Position numbers and translations under genes: made by a program. A stretch of DNA of 5,543 nt from Phycisphaerae bacterium (lineage in GTDB: Bacteria; Planctomycetota; Phycisphaerae; SM23-33). The DNA is taken from the NCBI GenBank assembly GCA_030610965.1, contig JAUWQU010000315.1, positions 1 through 5,543 on the forward strand, read 5' to 3'. Positions 1-5,543 of the stretch are shown here, one piece after another. The stretch's first letter is position 1. Every line of letters starts with the position of its first letter. The notes beneath the pieces are model-generated. The model had not been told where the DNA came from. It searched no databases and saw only the letters and a program-made list of their open reading frames with translations.

Positions 1-821
1 TTAATGAAGGCATCGGCCTGAGCGTGCCGTCCAACATGGTCCGCAAGATCATGGACCAGCTTATCGACAAGGGCAAGGTGACCCGCGGCTTCCTCGGCGT
101 GATTATCCAGAACGTCGATGAGAACCTCGCCAAGAGCTTCAAACTGCCCGGGACCGAGGGCGCGCTTATCAGCCAGGTCGCCGCCGACACGCCGGCGGCA
201 AAGGCCAGGCTCAAGGTCGGTGACTTCATCGTCTCCGTCAACGGCAAGGCCATCAAGAACGTAAACGAGCTGCGCAACGCCGTGGCGCATCTTCGCCCGG
301 ACAAGGAGTACCCACTGAAGGTCTACCGCGACGGCAAGGCAAGAACCGTCAAGGTCATGCTGGGCGAGAGGCCCGGCGACCTGGCCGCGACGTTCGGCCA
401 GGAGCCGCCCGGCAGCGAGCGCCCGACCGCCAAGGCCAACCGATTCGGCCTGAAGGTCCAGGCCCTGAGCGATGACCTCCGCAAGCGGTTGGGCTACAAG
501 CCGTCCACCAAGGGCGTGATCATCATCGATGTCGATCCGGCCAGCGACGCGGCCGACCAGGTCCTGGCGCCAGGCATGGTTATCACGGAAGTCCAGGGCA
601 AGGCCGTCAACAGCCCCGCCGAGTTCGCCAAAGCCATCTCCGCCCCCGAAGTCGCCAGCGGCATAAGGCTGCTGGTAACGGACAGGGCAGGCGGAAAGCG
701 GTTCGTCTTCATCTCGCCGGCCAAGGGCTCGACCACGGGGAAGGCCCCCAAACCGGACAAGGGCGACACACCCAAGAAGGACGAGAAACCCAAGACACCC
801 AAGAAACCCGAGGAGAAGTGA
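1..821 (+). CDS. HtrA/DegP-type serine protease, C-terminal part with two PDZ domains (5' partial)
   Basis: HtrA-family proteases degrade or refold misfolded proteins, usually in the periplasm or cell envelope. Only the last 272 codons are visible (frame from nt 3). The frame is open to the window edge and starts with GIGLSVPSNMV, the GxxxVPSN segment that ends the trypsin-like domain in DegP/DegQ. The gene therefore begins upstream, and the GTG at 24 is internal. The catalytic His-Asp-Ser residues lie outside the window. PDZ1 spans about visible residues 28-122 and opens with the family-typical RGFLGV carboxylate-binding loop; VGDFIVSVNGK follows. PDZ2 spans about 147-238 and is more divergent (APGMVITEVQGKAV). 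Residues 239-272 form a low-complexity Lys/Pro/Glu tail, probably disordered or an envelope-binding extension. Codons are strongly G/C-ending. The family call is firm; DegP, DegQ and DegS cannot be told apart, though two PDZ domains argue against DegS. No clear terminator follows. Confidence 0.93.
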   Translation, partial: NEGIGLSVPSNMVRKIMDQLIDKGKVTRGFLGVIIQNVDENLAKSFKLPGTEGALISQVAADTPAAKARLKVGDFIVSVNGKAIKNVNELRNAVAHLRPDKEYPLKVYRDGKARTVKVMLGERPGDLAATFGQEPPGSERPTAKANRFGLKVQALSDDLRKRLGYKPSTKGVIIIDVDPASDAADQVLAPGMVITEVQGKAVNSPAEFAKAISAPEVASGIRLLVTDRAGGKRFVFISPAKGSTTGKAPKPDKGDTPKKDEKPKTPKKPEEK

Positions 822-901
822 CAGCAATCTCACGCGCCGTTGGTATGGCCGAAGCATCACCAGCGGTCCGCAACGTATGATCCGACGGGTGCCTAGAGAA
901 G

Positions 902-1087
902 ATGGCCGAGTACTACGGCGCGGCGACCAAGGCGTACCTGCCGTGTCTGAAGGCGTTCAAGGCCAAACTGGCCTCGATGAACAAGCCCAACCGCGCGGCC
1001 GCCGCCAACGCCGGCCTGGATGCGGGAATCGCCGCGATCGAGAAGACCACCGCAAAGAAGAAACTACTCAGCGTCAAGGACTTGTAA
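902..1087 (+). CDS. Small hypothetical protein, 61 aa, possibly a gene remnant
   Basis: I do not recognise this protein. It starts MAEYYGAATKAYLPC, is rich in Ala and Lys, has no hydrophobic membrane segment, and looks mostly helical. Its codons end in G or C almost throughout (gcc, gcg, aag, ctg, acc), as in the protease and lepA genes, so it probably is or recently was coding. Translation ends with a double stop (TAATAA). The frame is open upstream only to a TGA at 878-880, so ATG 902 is the only good start. A purine-rich AGAGAAG directly precedes it but is too close to be a convincing ribosome binding site. The weak start, the short length and the lack of similarity to known families suit either a genuine small gene or the C-terminal remnant of a larger broken gene. 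It lies 80 nt after the protease gene on the same strand. Confidence 0.45.
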   Translation: MAEYYGAATKAYLPCLKAFKAKLASMNKPNRAAAANAGLDAGIAAIEKTTAKKKLLSVKDL

Positions 1088-1099
1088 TAAGGTCGCGTC

Positions 1100-1112
1100 C
1101 CGGCCGGGCCGG
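1100..1112. repeat. GC-rich hairpin behind the 61-codon ORF
   Basis: CCGGC (1100-1104) and GCCGG (1108-1112) can pair around a 3-nt loop, and the surrounding sequence is a run of ggcc/ccgg steps that includes the 10-nt palindrome at 1099-1108. It begins 12 nt after the stop codon at 1087. No T-run follows on either strand, so it is not a standard intrinsic terminator. It could weakly aid termination or be chance structure in GC-rich DNA. Confidence 0.25.
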
Positions 1113-1154
1113 TAGGCCAGAGAAGGCGAGAACATAGTAAGGTGTCCCCTGATA

Positions 1155-1253
1155 GTGGCAGACCGGAAGCCCTACGACGAAGCTTTGCACATGCGCAACC
1201 AAGTCAAGCACGGCTCGTGGGTCATCCAACTCGGACAAGGAGATACCTGTTGA
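1155..1253 (+). pseudogene. Short remnant-like open frame (32 codons)
   Basis: A GTG-initiated frame runs from 1155 to a TGA at 1251-1253; the frame itself is open from 1116. The predicted peptide includes RKPYDEALHMRNQVKHGSW and reads like part of a soluble protein, with mixed charged, aromatic and hydrophobic residues, rather than out-of-frame translation. There is no usable ribosome binding site before the GTG, nor before the in-frame ATG at 1191. I do not recognise the family. It may be the broken end of a gene displaced when the neighbouring cassette arrived, or chance. A minus-strand frame over the same bases is also open, so the coding strand is not certain. Confidence 0.22.
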
Positions 1254-1297
1254 TAACTCAGTCAAAAAAGCCCTTGAAGAACCAGAGAACATCTTTT

Positions 1298-1969
1298 CTA
1301 CCGTTTTCTACTTGCCGGCCCCTGAGCCAACTCCTGGAGTTTCGTGACGAAGTGGCGGAAACTTGGCGACAGATTGTTGTCAACTGCCATGCGGGGAGCA
1401 ATTGTCTCAGCCCACTTTGATTTCTCCGTTCCGACGGCCTGCCATCCCTTTGCAGACAATGTTGTCGAGCCACCTGGATAAACGGCATCTGCCAGCTTTT
1501 CCCATGTTCCGCAAATGCTGTCATTCTTATAGGACTTCAGAACGGCATTATCGGCCTTCGGGTATGCCCCCTTGATCGCACCCAAATCACCTAAGAACCA
1601 AGCTTCGCCTTCTTCGATTGCGATACAGAAGCGGGCTTCCGGTTTGGGATTACAGGCGTTTAGGATTCCGTTGAGTTCATCGCGCAACATTTTCAGGCAC
1701 TTGTCATCAAGATCGCAGACAAGGATTACGGCCGCCGGATAATCCTGGTAGCCGGCAAATGTCTTTCCATACCCTTTCAAGAGTTTGGGCAGATTATCCA
1801 ACAAGATGCGTTTGCTGGCATCGCGCGGATTACGCATGTTTTTTGGTATCCGCCCAATGCCTTTGTATGAAAGTACTCTAAAGGTGGCGGTGTCCCCAAC
1901 AATCTTGGGGACCAGAATGTCGAGCACTTTCTTGCCGGACTGATCCTCAACGAGTATCTCCAAGTGCAT
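1298..1969 (-). CDS. DUF4276-like TOPRIM-type protein, probable nuclease partner of the upstream ATPase
   Basis: This 223-aa protein resembles the DUF4276 family, small TOPRIM-like proteins often encoded next to an AAA ATPase. Visible TOPRIM-type elements are an N-terminal strand ending in an acidic residue (LEILVEDQSGKK, Glu8), a hydrophobic strand ending in DxD (VILVCDLDD, Asp86 and Asp88), and an acidic IAIEEGEAWFLGD block (Glu119, Glu120, Glu122). In TOPRIM nucleases such carboxylates bind catalytic metal ions. The C-terminus has the family-like WAETIAPRM and SPSFRHFVTKLQEL segments. No membrane segment or signal peptide is present, so it should act in the cytoplasm. The frame is open upstream, but ATG 1969 is chosen because it begins the conserved strand and has a good ribosome binding site 7 nt upstream. 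It lies 4 nt after the ATPase stop, so the two are co-translated. Codon use is more A/T-ending than in lepA. Family confidence is good; nuclease activity is inferred. Confidence 0.8.
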   Translation of the reverse strand: MHLEILVEDQSGKKVLDILVPKIVGDTATFRVLSYKGIGRIPKNMRNPRDASKRILLDNLPKLLKGYGKTFAGYQDYPAAVILVCDLDDKCLKMLRDELNGILNACNPKPEARFCIAIEEGEAWFLGDLGAIKGAYPKADNAVLKSYKNDSICGTWEKLADAVYPGGSTTLSAKGWQAVGTEKSKWAETIAPRMAVDNNLSPSFRHFVTKLQELAQGPASRKR

Positions 1970-1973
1970 CGGT

Positions 1974-1980
1974 TCACCTC
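1974..1980 (-). promoter_or_regulatory. Ribosome binding site of the TOPRIM gene, containing the ATPase stop codon
   Basis: Read on the minus strand this is GAGGTGA. GAGG is a Shine-Dalgarno core 7 nt before the ATG at 1969, and the last three bases are the TGA stop of the ATPase gene. Ribosomes ending the ATPase would sit on the start region of the next gene, so translational coupling and a fixed protein ratio are expected. The site also decides the start of the downstream gene. Confidence 0.75.
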
Positions 1981-3263
1981 GCATCCAGATAGTCGCTGTA
2001 CCACAGCCCGCCCAAGGGAAGTCCTTCTTTGACCATATTCTGCACAGTTGCGTCGTCGCTAACCCGCTTGATAGTGGAAAAGCCGTCCCCGCCCTTATCC
2101 AAAACCCAAACCTCCTCCGGGGACATCGCGTCAACAAAATATGGCTGATGAGTGGTGATGAAGATTTGCGAGCCGCCTTTCTTTCCGGTGGCGTGGATGC
2201 GAAATTCCTTCGCCAGCTCCTCTAACAGCTTGTGATAGAGTCCATTCTCAGGCTCTTCGATGCAAAGGAACGGCGGAGGCACAGGATCTTCGAGAAGCAA
2301 CAAGTAGGCAAATACTTTCAGCGTTCCGTCGGACATCTGCTGTGAATAGAAGGGGTCTTCAAAACCCTTGTCGTTGAAACGCAGCAAGAGACGGCCATCC
2401 GCTGTCTTGTCTGTATCGATTTCCTTAATTCCAGGAATCTTGGTGGCAATCCGATCAAGAATAGCCTGCATTTTCTTCGGGTGTTCGCGTTCCATGAACT
2501 GGATGACATTCCCAAGATTGTCACCATGTATGTTCAGATGCTTCTGCGGGCCGGCAAGGGGCAAGCTGCGCGCGGCGTCGGGTGTGAAATAGCTGAGATA
2601 CCAGCCTTCAATGAAGTGTCGAAAGGCAGATATTCTTGGGTGCTGCTTGAGCGATCCTAGTGTGGCGATGCCGAGTTTGCGCTTATCTTCGAGCTCCACG
2701 ATCTCGGTTTCCCTGCTTTCCTCGTAGTCGCCCTTAATGATGGAGTCCATCAGTTCGAGCAAACCGGACGGCTCTTTGTCTACGTCAATCGAAAAGCCTT
2801 CTTCTTCGCCCTTCCAGGCAACGCCTTTCCCCTCGTTCAGAATCAGAAAAGAGAACGGCCGGCCATGCGTTTGGCCCTTTCGCCGCTGGCGGAGTCGTTC
2901 CTTTTCCACGTACGGCCTGCCGGTGGAATCAACGCCGACCGCTATTTCGTAGGTAATGGGCCGGGCATTGCCAGCTTCCCTATAGTAAACCTCAAACTCT
3001 ATCGGACCGTCCTGGCCTTGTGACCTTATGCGATGGAATCCTCCGCGACCGCGCAGATCGCAAGCTTCCTCAACACCAGTGCGCAGACAGTCCGCCAGGA
3101 AACCGAAGGCGTCGAAAAGGGAGCTCTTTCCCACACCGTTCTTGCCAATCACGACCGTCATGGGTGTCAAAGGCGCAGCGGCCTGAAGATTCCAGAGTTT
3201 CCCCAACGTCACATCACTCAACGCGCGGAAGTTCTTGATTCTCATTCCTTCTATGCGTGCCAT
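1974..3263 (-). CDS. OLD/COG4637-like AAA (ABC-type) ATPase
   Basis: This 429-aa protein is a P-loop ATPase of the AAA_15/AAA_21 type seen in OLD-like and RecF/SMC-related defence proteins. Counting from ATG 3263, the N-terminus IEGMRIKNFRALSD is the usual first strand. Walker A is GKNGVGKSS (40-48, Lys46). The ABC signature is MSDGTLKVFAYL (from about 310). Walker B is FLCIEEPENGL (332-342, with Glu336/Glu337 at the catalytic position). The H-loop is ITTHQPYFVDAM (His372), followed by PEEVWVLDK. The insert between Walker A and the signature is short and lacks the long coiled coil of SMC or Rad50. No TOPRIM domain is fused; that activity seems to be supplied by the next gene. The frame extends to a GTG at 3275, but GGAGG (3269-3273) lies 5 nt before ATG 3263 and overlaps that GTG, so 3263 is preferred. 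Codons are less G/C-ending than in lepA, suggesting transfer. A defence role is inferred. Confidence 0.9.
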   Translation of the reverse strand: MARIEGMRIKNFRALSDVTLGKLWNLQAAAPLTPMTVVIGKNGVGKSSLFDAFGFLADCLRTGVEEACDLRGRGGFHRIRSQGQDGPIEFEVYYREAGNARPITYEIAVGVDSTGRPYVEKERLRQRRKGQTHGRPFSFLILNEGKGVAWKGEEEGFSIDVDKEPSGLLELMDSIIKGDYEESRETEIVELEDKRKLGIATLGSLKQHPRISAFRHFIEGWYLSYFTPDAARSLPLAGPQKHLNIHGDNLGNVIQFMEREHPKKMQAILDRIATKIPGIKEIDTDKTADGRLLLRFNDKGFEDPFYSQQMSDGTLKVFAYLLLLEDPVPPPFLCIEEPENGLYHKLLEELAKEFRIHATGKKGGSQIFITTHQPYFVDAMSPEEVWVLDKGGDGFSTIKRVSDDATVQNMVKEGLPLGGLWYSDYLDAR

Positions 3264-3310
3264 GGCCGCCTCCACTCAACAACTTCCCATCTGTGTTCAA
3301 CCGTATCCAT
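3251..3310 (-). CDS. Possible 19-aa upstream ORF overlapping the ATPase start
   Basis: An ATG at 3310 opens a 19-codon frame (MDTVEHRWEVVEWRRPWHA) ending in TAG at 3251-3253, which overlaps the first 13 nt of the ATPase gene in another frame. AAGGAG (3321-3326) lies 10 nt before it, slightly long but usable. The same frame is open without a start codon back to a TAG at 3407-3409, giving 51 codons in all, and the upstream residues (SWRQQGRSEQLM) also read like protein. It could be a leader peptide coupled to ATPase translation, or the tail of a gene broken when the cassette arrived. I do not recognise it, and expression is unproven. Confidence 0.3.
   Translation of the reverse strand: MDTVEHRWEVVEWRRPWHA
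3269..3273 (-). promoter_or_regulatory. Ribosome binding site deciding the ATPase start
   Basis: Minus-strand GGAGG lies 5 nt before ATG 3263. Because it overlaps the upstream in-frame GTG (3273-3275), it fits initiation at the ATG and not at the GTG, which has no comparable site of its own. Confidence 0.7.
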
Positions 3311-3318
3311 CAGTTGTT
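3278..3318 (-). repeat. Inverted repeat in the ATPase mRNA leader
   Basis: AACAACT (3278-3284) and AGTTGTT (3312-3318) are perfect 7-nt inverted arms separated by 27 nt. In the minus-strand transcript they flank the ATG of the small upstream ORF, and the ATPase ribosome binding site follows 4 nt beyond the second arm. A hairpin could affect access to either start. Seven A/U-rich pairs with a long loop are weak, so this may be chance. Confidence 0.3.
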
Positions 3319-3481
3319 CACTCCTTCCCTGCTGTCGCCATGATATATCGGGAACAGCCGCCCGCGACTCCGACGCGATCCCGGTCTGCCGGGCTAACTT
3401 GGTCCACTATTGCGGACGGAACTCGGCAAGATGTCAGGCTGGGCTGAAGTCTGTTCTCTTGGCGAATATGTGTCTCGGCTG
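3311..3481 (-). other. Leader/intergenic region between lepA and the ATPase gene
   Basis: No full gene is seen between the lepA stop and the ATPase cassette. The promoter of the cassette should lie here if it is not co-transcribed with lepA. The best -10-like sequence is TATATC inside the palindrome GATATATC (3342-3349), but I see no good -35 at the right distance. CCCGG (3380-3384) and CCGGG (3389-3393) form a 5-bp stem with a 4-nt loop; without a T-run it is not a convincing lepA terminator. The open frame described under the small upstream ORF covers 3251-3406. Confidence 0.4.
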
Positions 3482-5287
3482 TCAGTCGTCGTCGCCGACT
3501 TCGAGGACGGCCATGAAGGCCTTCTGCGGGATCTCGACGTTGCCGATCATCTTCATCCGCTTCTTGCCCTTTTTCTGCTTCTCCAGCAGCTTGCGCTTTC
3601 GGCTGACGTCGCCGCCGTAGCACTTGGCGATAACGTTCTTTCGCAGGGCCGTGATCGTCTCGCGGGCGATGATCTTCCCGCCGATGGCCGCCTGGAGCGG
3701 AATCTCGAACTGGTGCCGCGATATCTCCCGGCGAAGGCGGATCAGCAGCCTTCGCCCGCGCTTCTCGGCCTTGGATTTGTGAACGATCACCGACAGTGCA
3801 TCCACCTGCTGGCCGTTGACCATGATGTCGAGCTTCACCAGGTCGTTGGCACTGAAGTTGACGATCTCGTAGTCCATCGTGCCGTAGCCGCGAGTGGCGC
3901 TCTTGAGCTTGTCGTAGAAGTCGTAGATGATCTCCGCCAGCGGCAGGTGGTAGGTCAGGATCACGCGCTCTTTCGACAGGTACTCGGTCTCGACGTATTC
4001 GCCGCGCCTGTCCTCGGCAAGCTGCATTACCCCGCCGATGGAGTCGGCCGGGATGATCAGGTCCACCTTCACGATCGGCTCGCGGATTTCCTGGACAAAG
4101 TTCGGCGCCGGCAGGTCGCCGGCGGAGTCCACCTCGATGAGTTCGTCCTTGGCCGTCAGCACCTGGTACGGCACGGTGGGCGCGGTCTGCACCACCTCTA
4201 TACCGTGCTCTCGCTCGAGCCGCTCCTGGACGATCTCCATGTGCAGCATGCCCAGGAAGCCGCAGCGAAAACCGAAGCCCAACGCATCGGCGCTGATGGC
4301 CTGGTACGTCAGGGACGAGTCGTTCAGTTGGAGCTTTTCCAGCGCGTCGCGAAGATCGGGGAACTGCGTCGTAGGCCCCGGGTAGAAGTCGCAGAAGACC
4401 ATCTGCTGCGGCGGTCGATAGCCGGGCAGCGCCTCGGCCGCGGGCCTGTTCGCCAGCGTCACCGTGTCGCCGACGTGAACCGCCGACACGGTGCGGATGT
4501 TGGCCACGACGTAGCCGACCTCGCCGGCCAGCATTTCCTTCACCTGCACCGCCCGCGGGCAGAACTTCCCCATGTCCGTGACGTTGTATTCCTCGCCGGT
4601 GCCCATCATGCGGATCTTGTCGCCGACCTTGAGCCGACCGTCGAACATTCGCACGTATATCACCACGCCGCGATAGTCGTCGTACGTGCTGTCGAAAATA
4701 AGTGCGGTCGTCGGCGCATCCGGGTCGCCTTTGGGCGCCGGGAGCTGCTCGACGATGGCCGCCATCATCGAGTCGATCCCCTTGCCGCTCTTTGCCGAGG
4801 CGAAGATGCAGTCCTCCGCCGGCACGGCGATGAGGTTCTCGATCTCCATGGCCGTGTCTTCGGGACGGGCCGCCGGCAGGTCGATCTTGTTGACCACCGG
4901 CACCATTGTCAGTGAGCCCTTCGTCGCCAAGTGGGCATTGGCGACGGTCTGGGCCTCGACGCCCGGCGCGGCGTCGACGACGAGCAGCGCCCCCTCGCAT
5001 GCCGCCAGCGACCGGCTGACCTCGTAGTGAAAGTCCACGTGGCCTGGCGTGTCGATCATGTTGAGCATGTACGTCTGGCCATCGGTGTGCTTGTACGTCA
5101 TCGTCACGGCCGAGGCCTTGATGGTGATGCCCCGCTCGCGTTCGAGGTCCATGTCGTCGAGGATCTGATCGCGGAACTCTCGCTGCGTGATGGAGCCGGC
5201 GAGCAGCAGCATCCTGTCGGCCAGGGTGCTCTTGCCGTGGTCAATGTGGGCTACGATGCTGAAATTACGTATGTACTTCTGGTCCAT
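3482..5287 (-). CDS. lepA: Elongation factor 4 (LepA), translational GTPase
   Basis: EF4 is a ribosome-associated GTPase that acts on stalled or mistranslocated elongation complexes and has been linked to 30S assembly. The 601-aa product matches the usual length of about 600. All G motifs are visible: G1 AHIDHGKST (13-21), switch I ERGITIKA (51-58), G3 DTPGH (79-83), G4 NKID (133-136) and G5 SAKSG (164-168). Domain II, the EF-G-like domain III (FGFRCGFLGMLHMEIVQERLERE) and the V-like domain (GYGTMDYE) follow. The LepA-specific C-terminal domain ends in KNVIAKCYGGDVSRKRKLLEKQKKGKKRMK, a hallmark that separates it from EF-G, TypA and TetM. ATG 5287 gives the standard N-terminus (IRNFSIVAHIDHGKS). 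I see no Shine-Dalgarno before it; translation may depend on the gene 22 nt upstream. Codons are strongly G/C-ending and nothing appears broken. Confidence 0.98.
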   Translation of the reverse strand: MDQKYIRNFSIVAHIDHGKSTLADRMLLLAGSITQREFRDQILDDMDLERERGITIKASAVTMTYKHTDGQTYMLNMIDTPGHVDFHYEVSRSLAACEGALLVVDAAPGVEAQTVANAHLATKGSLTMVPVVNKIDLPAARPEDTAMEIENLIAVPAEDCIFASAKSGKGIDSMMAAIVEQLPAPKGDPDAPTTALIFDSTYDDYRGVVIYVRMFDGRLKVGDKIRMMGTGEEYNVTDMGKFCPRAVQVKEMLAGEVGYVVANIRTVSAVHVGDTVTLANRPAAEALPGYRPPQQMVFCDFYPGPTTQFPDLRDALEKLQLNDSSLTYQAISADALGFGFRCGFLGMLHMEIVQERLEREHGIEVVQTAPTVPYQVLTAKDELIEVDSAGDLPAPNFVQEIREPIVKVDLIIPADSIGGVMQLAEDRRGEYVETEYLSKERVILTYHLPLAEIIYDFYDKLKSATRGYGTMDYEIVNFSANDLVKLDIMVNGQQVDALSVIVHKSKAEKRGRRLLIRLRREISRHQFEIPLQAAIGGKIIARETITALRKNVIAKCYGGDVSRKRKLLEKQKKGKKRMKMIGNVEIPQKAFMAVLEVGDDD

Positions 5288-5309
5288 TGGGCGAATTGCA
5301 CTCGGTTGT

Positions 5310-5543
5310 CTACTTCGGGGGTTCCGCAGGTTGAATTGCCGGCAGGACGTGTCGGTCGATGTAGGCCTTCTGGGACCTGTCAGCCGAGTCGTGATACTCC
5401 TTGATGGTGGGCACGGCCGAGACGGCGTCCGGGCCGAGCGCCTCCAGCAGCGCCAGCGCCCCGTTGGGGGAGGTGCGCAGCCGAAGGGTGGCGACCTTGA
5501 CCATACTGGCCTTTTGGCTGGGTGCGGCGTATGGCACGAGCTT
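5310..5543 (-). CDS. C-terminus of an unidentified, possibly HEAT-like protein (5' partial)
   Basis: The last 77 codons of a minus-strand gene are visible and the frame is open to the window edge, so in-frame GTG or ATG codons inside it (for example GTG 5537) need not be starts. The segment ALALLEALGPDAVSAVPTIKEY resembles the helix-turn-helix pattern of HEAT or PBS-lyase repeats (L..LGP.A..AVP.L), which are common in planctomycete proteins; one repeat is not enough for a firm call. The end is Pro/Glu/Lys rich (IQPAEPPK). Codons are G/C-ending like those of lepA. The 22-nt gap and shared strand suggest one transcript with lepA. The function cannot be told from this fragment. Confidence 0.65.
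   Translation of the reverse strand, partial: KLVPYAAPSQKASMVKVATLRLRTSPNGALALLEALGPDAVSAVPTIKEYHDSADRSQKAYIDRHVLPAIQPAEPPK

Larger units (their letters stand above)
1088..1297. other. Intergenic stretch between convergent genes
   Basis: These 210 nt separate the plus-strand 61-codon ORF from the end of the minus-strand TOPRIM-like gene, so both flanking transcripts run into it. It contains the GC-rich hairpin and the short remnant-like open frame listed separately. On the minus strand, a run of six T (complement of 1264-1269) lies about 30 nt past the TOPRIM gene stop, but I see no stem in front of it. Base composition changes from GC-rich to mixed at about 1240-1260, which may mark the edge of an inserted segment. 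Confidence 0.5.

Noticed and set aside
877..1137. 86-codon plus-strand frame over the 61-codon ORF.
   Set aside because: It is Arg/Gly-rich out-of-frame translation; the 902 frame has the G/C-ending codon pattern.
1263..1297. Intrinsic terminator after the TOPRIM-like gene.
   Set aside because: There is a six-T run on the minus strand but no stable stem directly before it.
1970..2137. N-terminal extension of the TOPRIM-like gene back to an in-frame start at 2137.
   Set aside because: The extra residues are the out-of-frame complement of the ATPase 3' end and do not resemble the family; ATG 1969 has a proper ribosome binding site.
3264..3275. GTG at 3275 as the ATPase start.
   Set aside because: Its bases are part of the GGAGG site that serves ATG 3263, and it has no ribosome binding site of its own.
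3033..3620. 195-codon plus-strand frame opposite the ATPase start and lepA end.
   Set aside because: It spans two minus-strand genes and their leader, is rich in Ser and Cys, and shows no domain pattern.
3410..4915. A 501-codon open frame on the plus strand opposite lepA, and a 560-codon minus-strand frame at 3318-5000.
   Set aside because: Both lie over lepA, whose sequence is unmistakable. Their products are biased towards Arg, His, Val, Asp or Gly, as expected from reading GC-rich coding DNA out of frame.
1..5543. CRISPR array, tRNA, rRNA or complete insertion sequence.
   Set aside because: No regularly spaced repeats, no tRNA-like cloverleaf, no rRNA sequence and no transposase motif were seen on reading both strands.

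Overview
The window is a 5.5 kb piece of a high-GC bacterial chromosome. The EF4 (LepA) sequence, especially its switch I region (DDMDLERERGITIKASAV), together with the HtrA-type protease with a Lys/Pro-rich tail and a possible HEAT-like neighbour, is most reminiscent of Planctomycetes/PVC-group bacteria. This placement is made from memory of the families and is tentative.

Layout, left to right. (1) Nt 1-821, plus strand: the C-terminal part of an HtrA/DegP-type serine protease; the protease domain lies outside the window and two PDZ domains remain. (2) Nt 822-1297: a loosely coding stretch with a 61-codon plus-strand ORF of native-looking codon use (902-1087), a GC-rich hairpin, and a short open frame that looks like a gene remnant. 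(3) Nt 1298-3263, minus strand: a tightly coupled two-gene cassette. The upstream gene is an OLD/COG4637-like AAA (ABC-type) ATPase and the downstream gene a DUF4276-like TOPRIM-type protein. Only 4 nt separate them, and the ribosome binding site of the second gene contains the stop codon of the first. (4) Nt 3264-3481: the leader of that cassette, with a small ORF that overlaps the ATPase start, and a short inverted repeat. (5) Nt 3482-5287, minus strand: a full-length lepA encoding elongation factor 4. (6) Nt 5310-5543, minus strand: the C-terminus of an unidentified, possibly HEAT-like protein, 22 nt upstream of lepA.

The protease and EF4 genes are ordinary housekeeping genes with strongly G/C-ending codons. 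The ATPase/TOPRIM pair has visibly more A/T-ending codons and sits where genes from the two sides converge, which fits a horizontally acquired cassette in a neutral site. By analogy with OLD-family nucleases, Gabija, and especially PARIS (AriA ATPase plus AriB TOPRIM), the pair is best read as a candidate two-component anti-phage or genome-defence module. In this model the ATPase senses or gates and the TOPRIM protein is the nuclease effector. That function is inferred from architecture and is not shown by the sequence alone.
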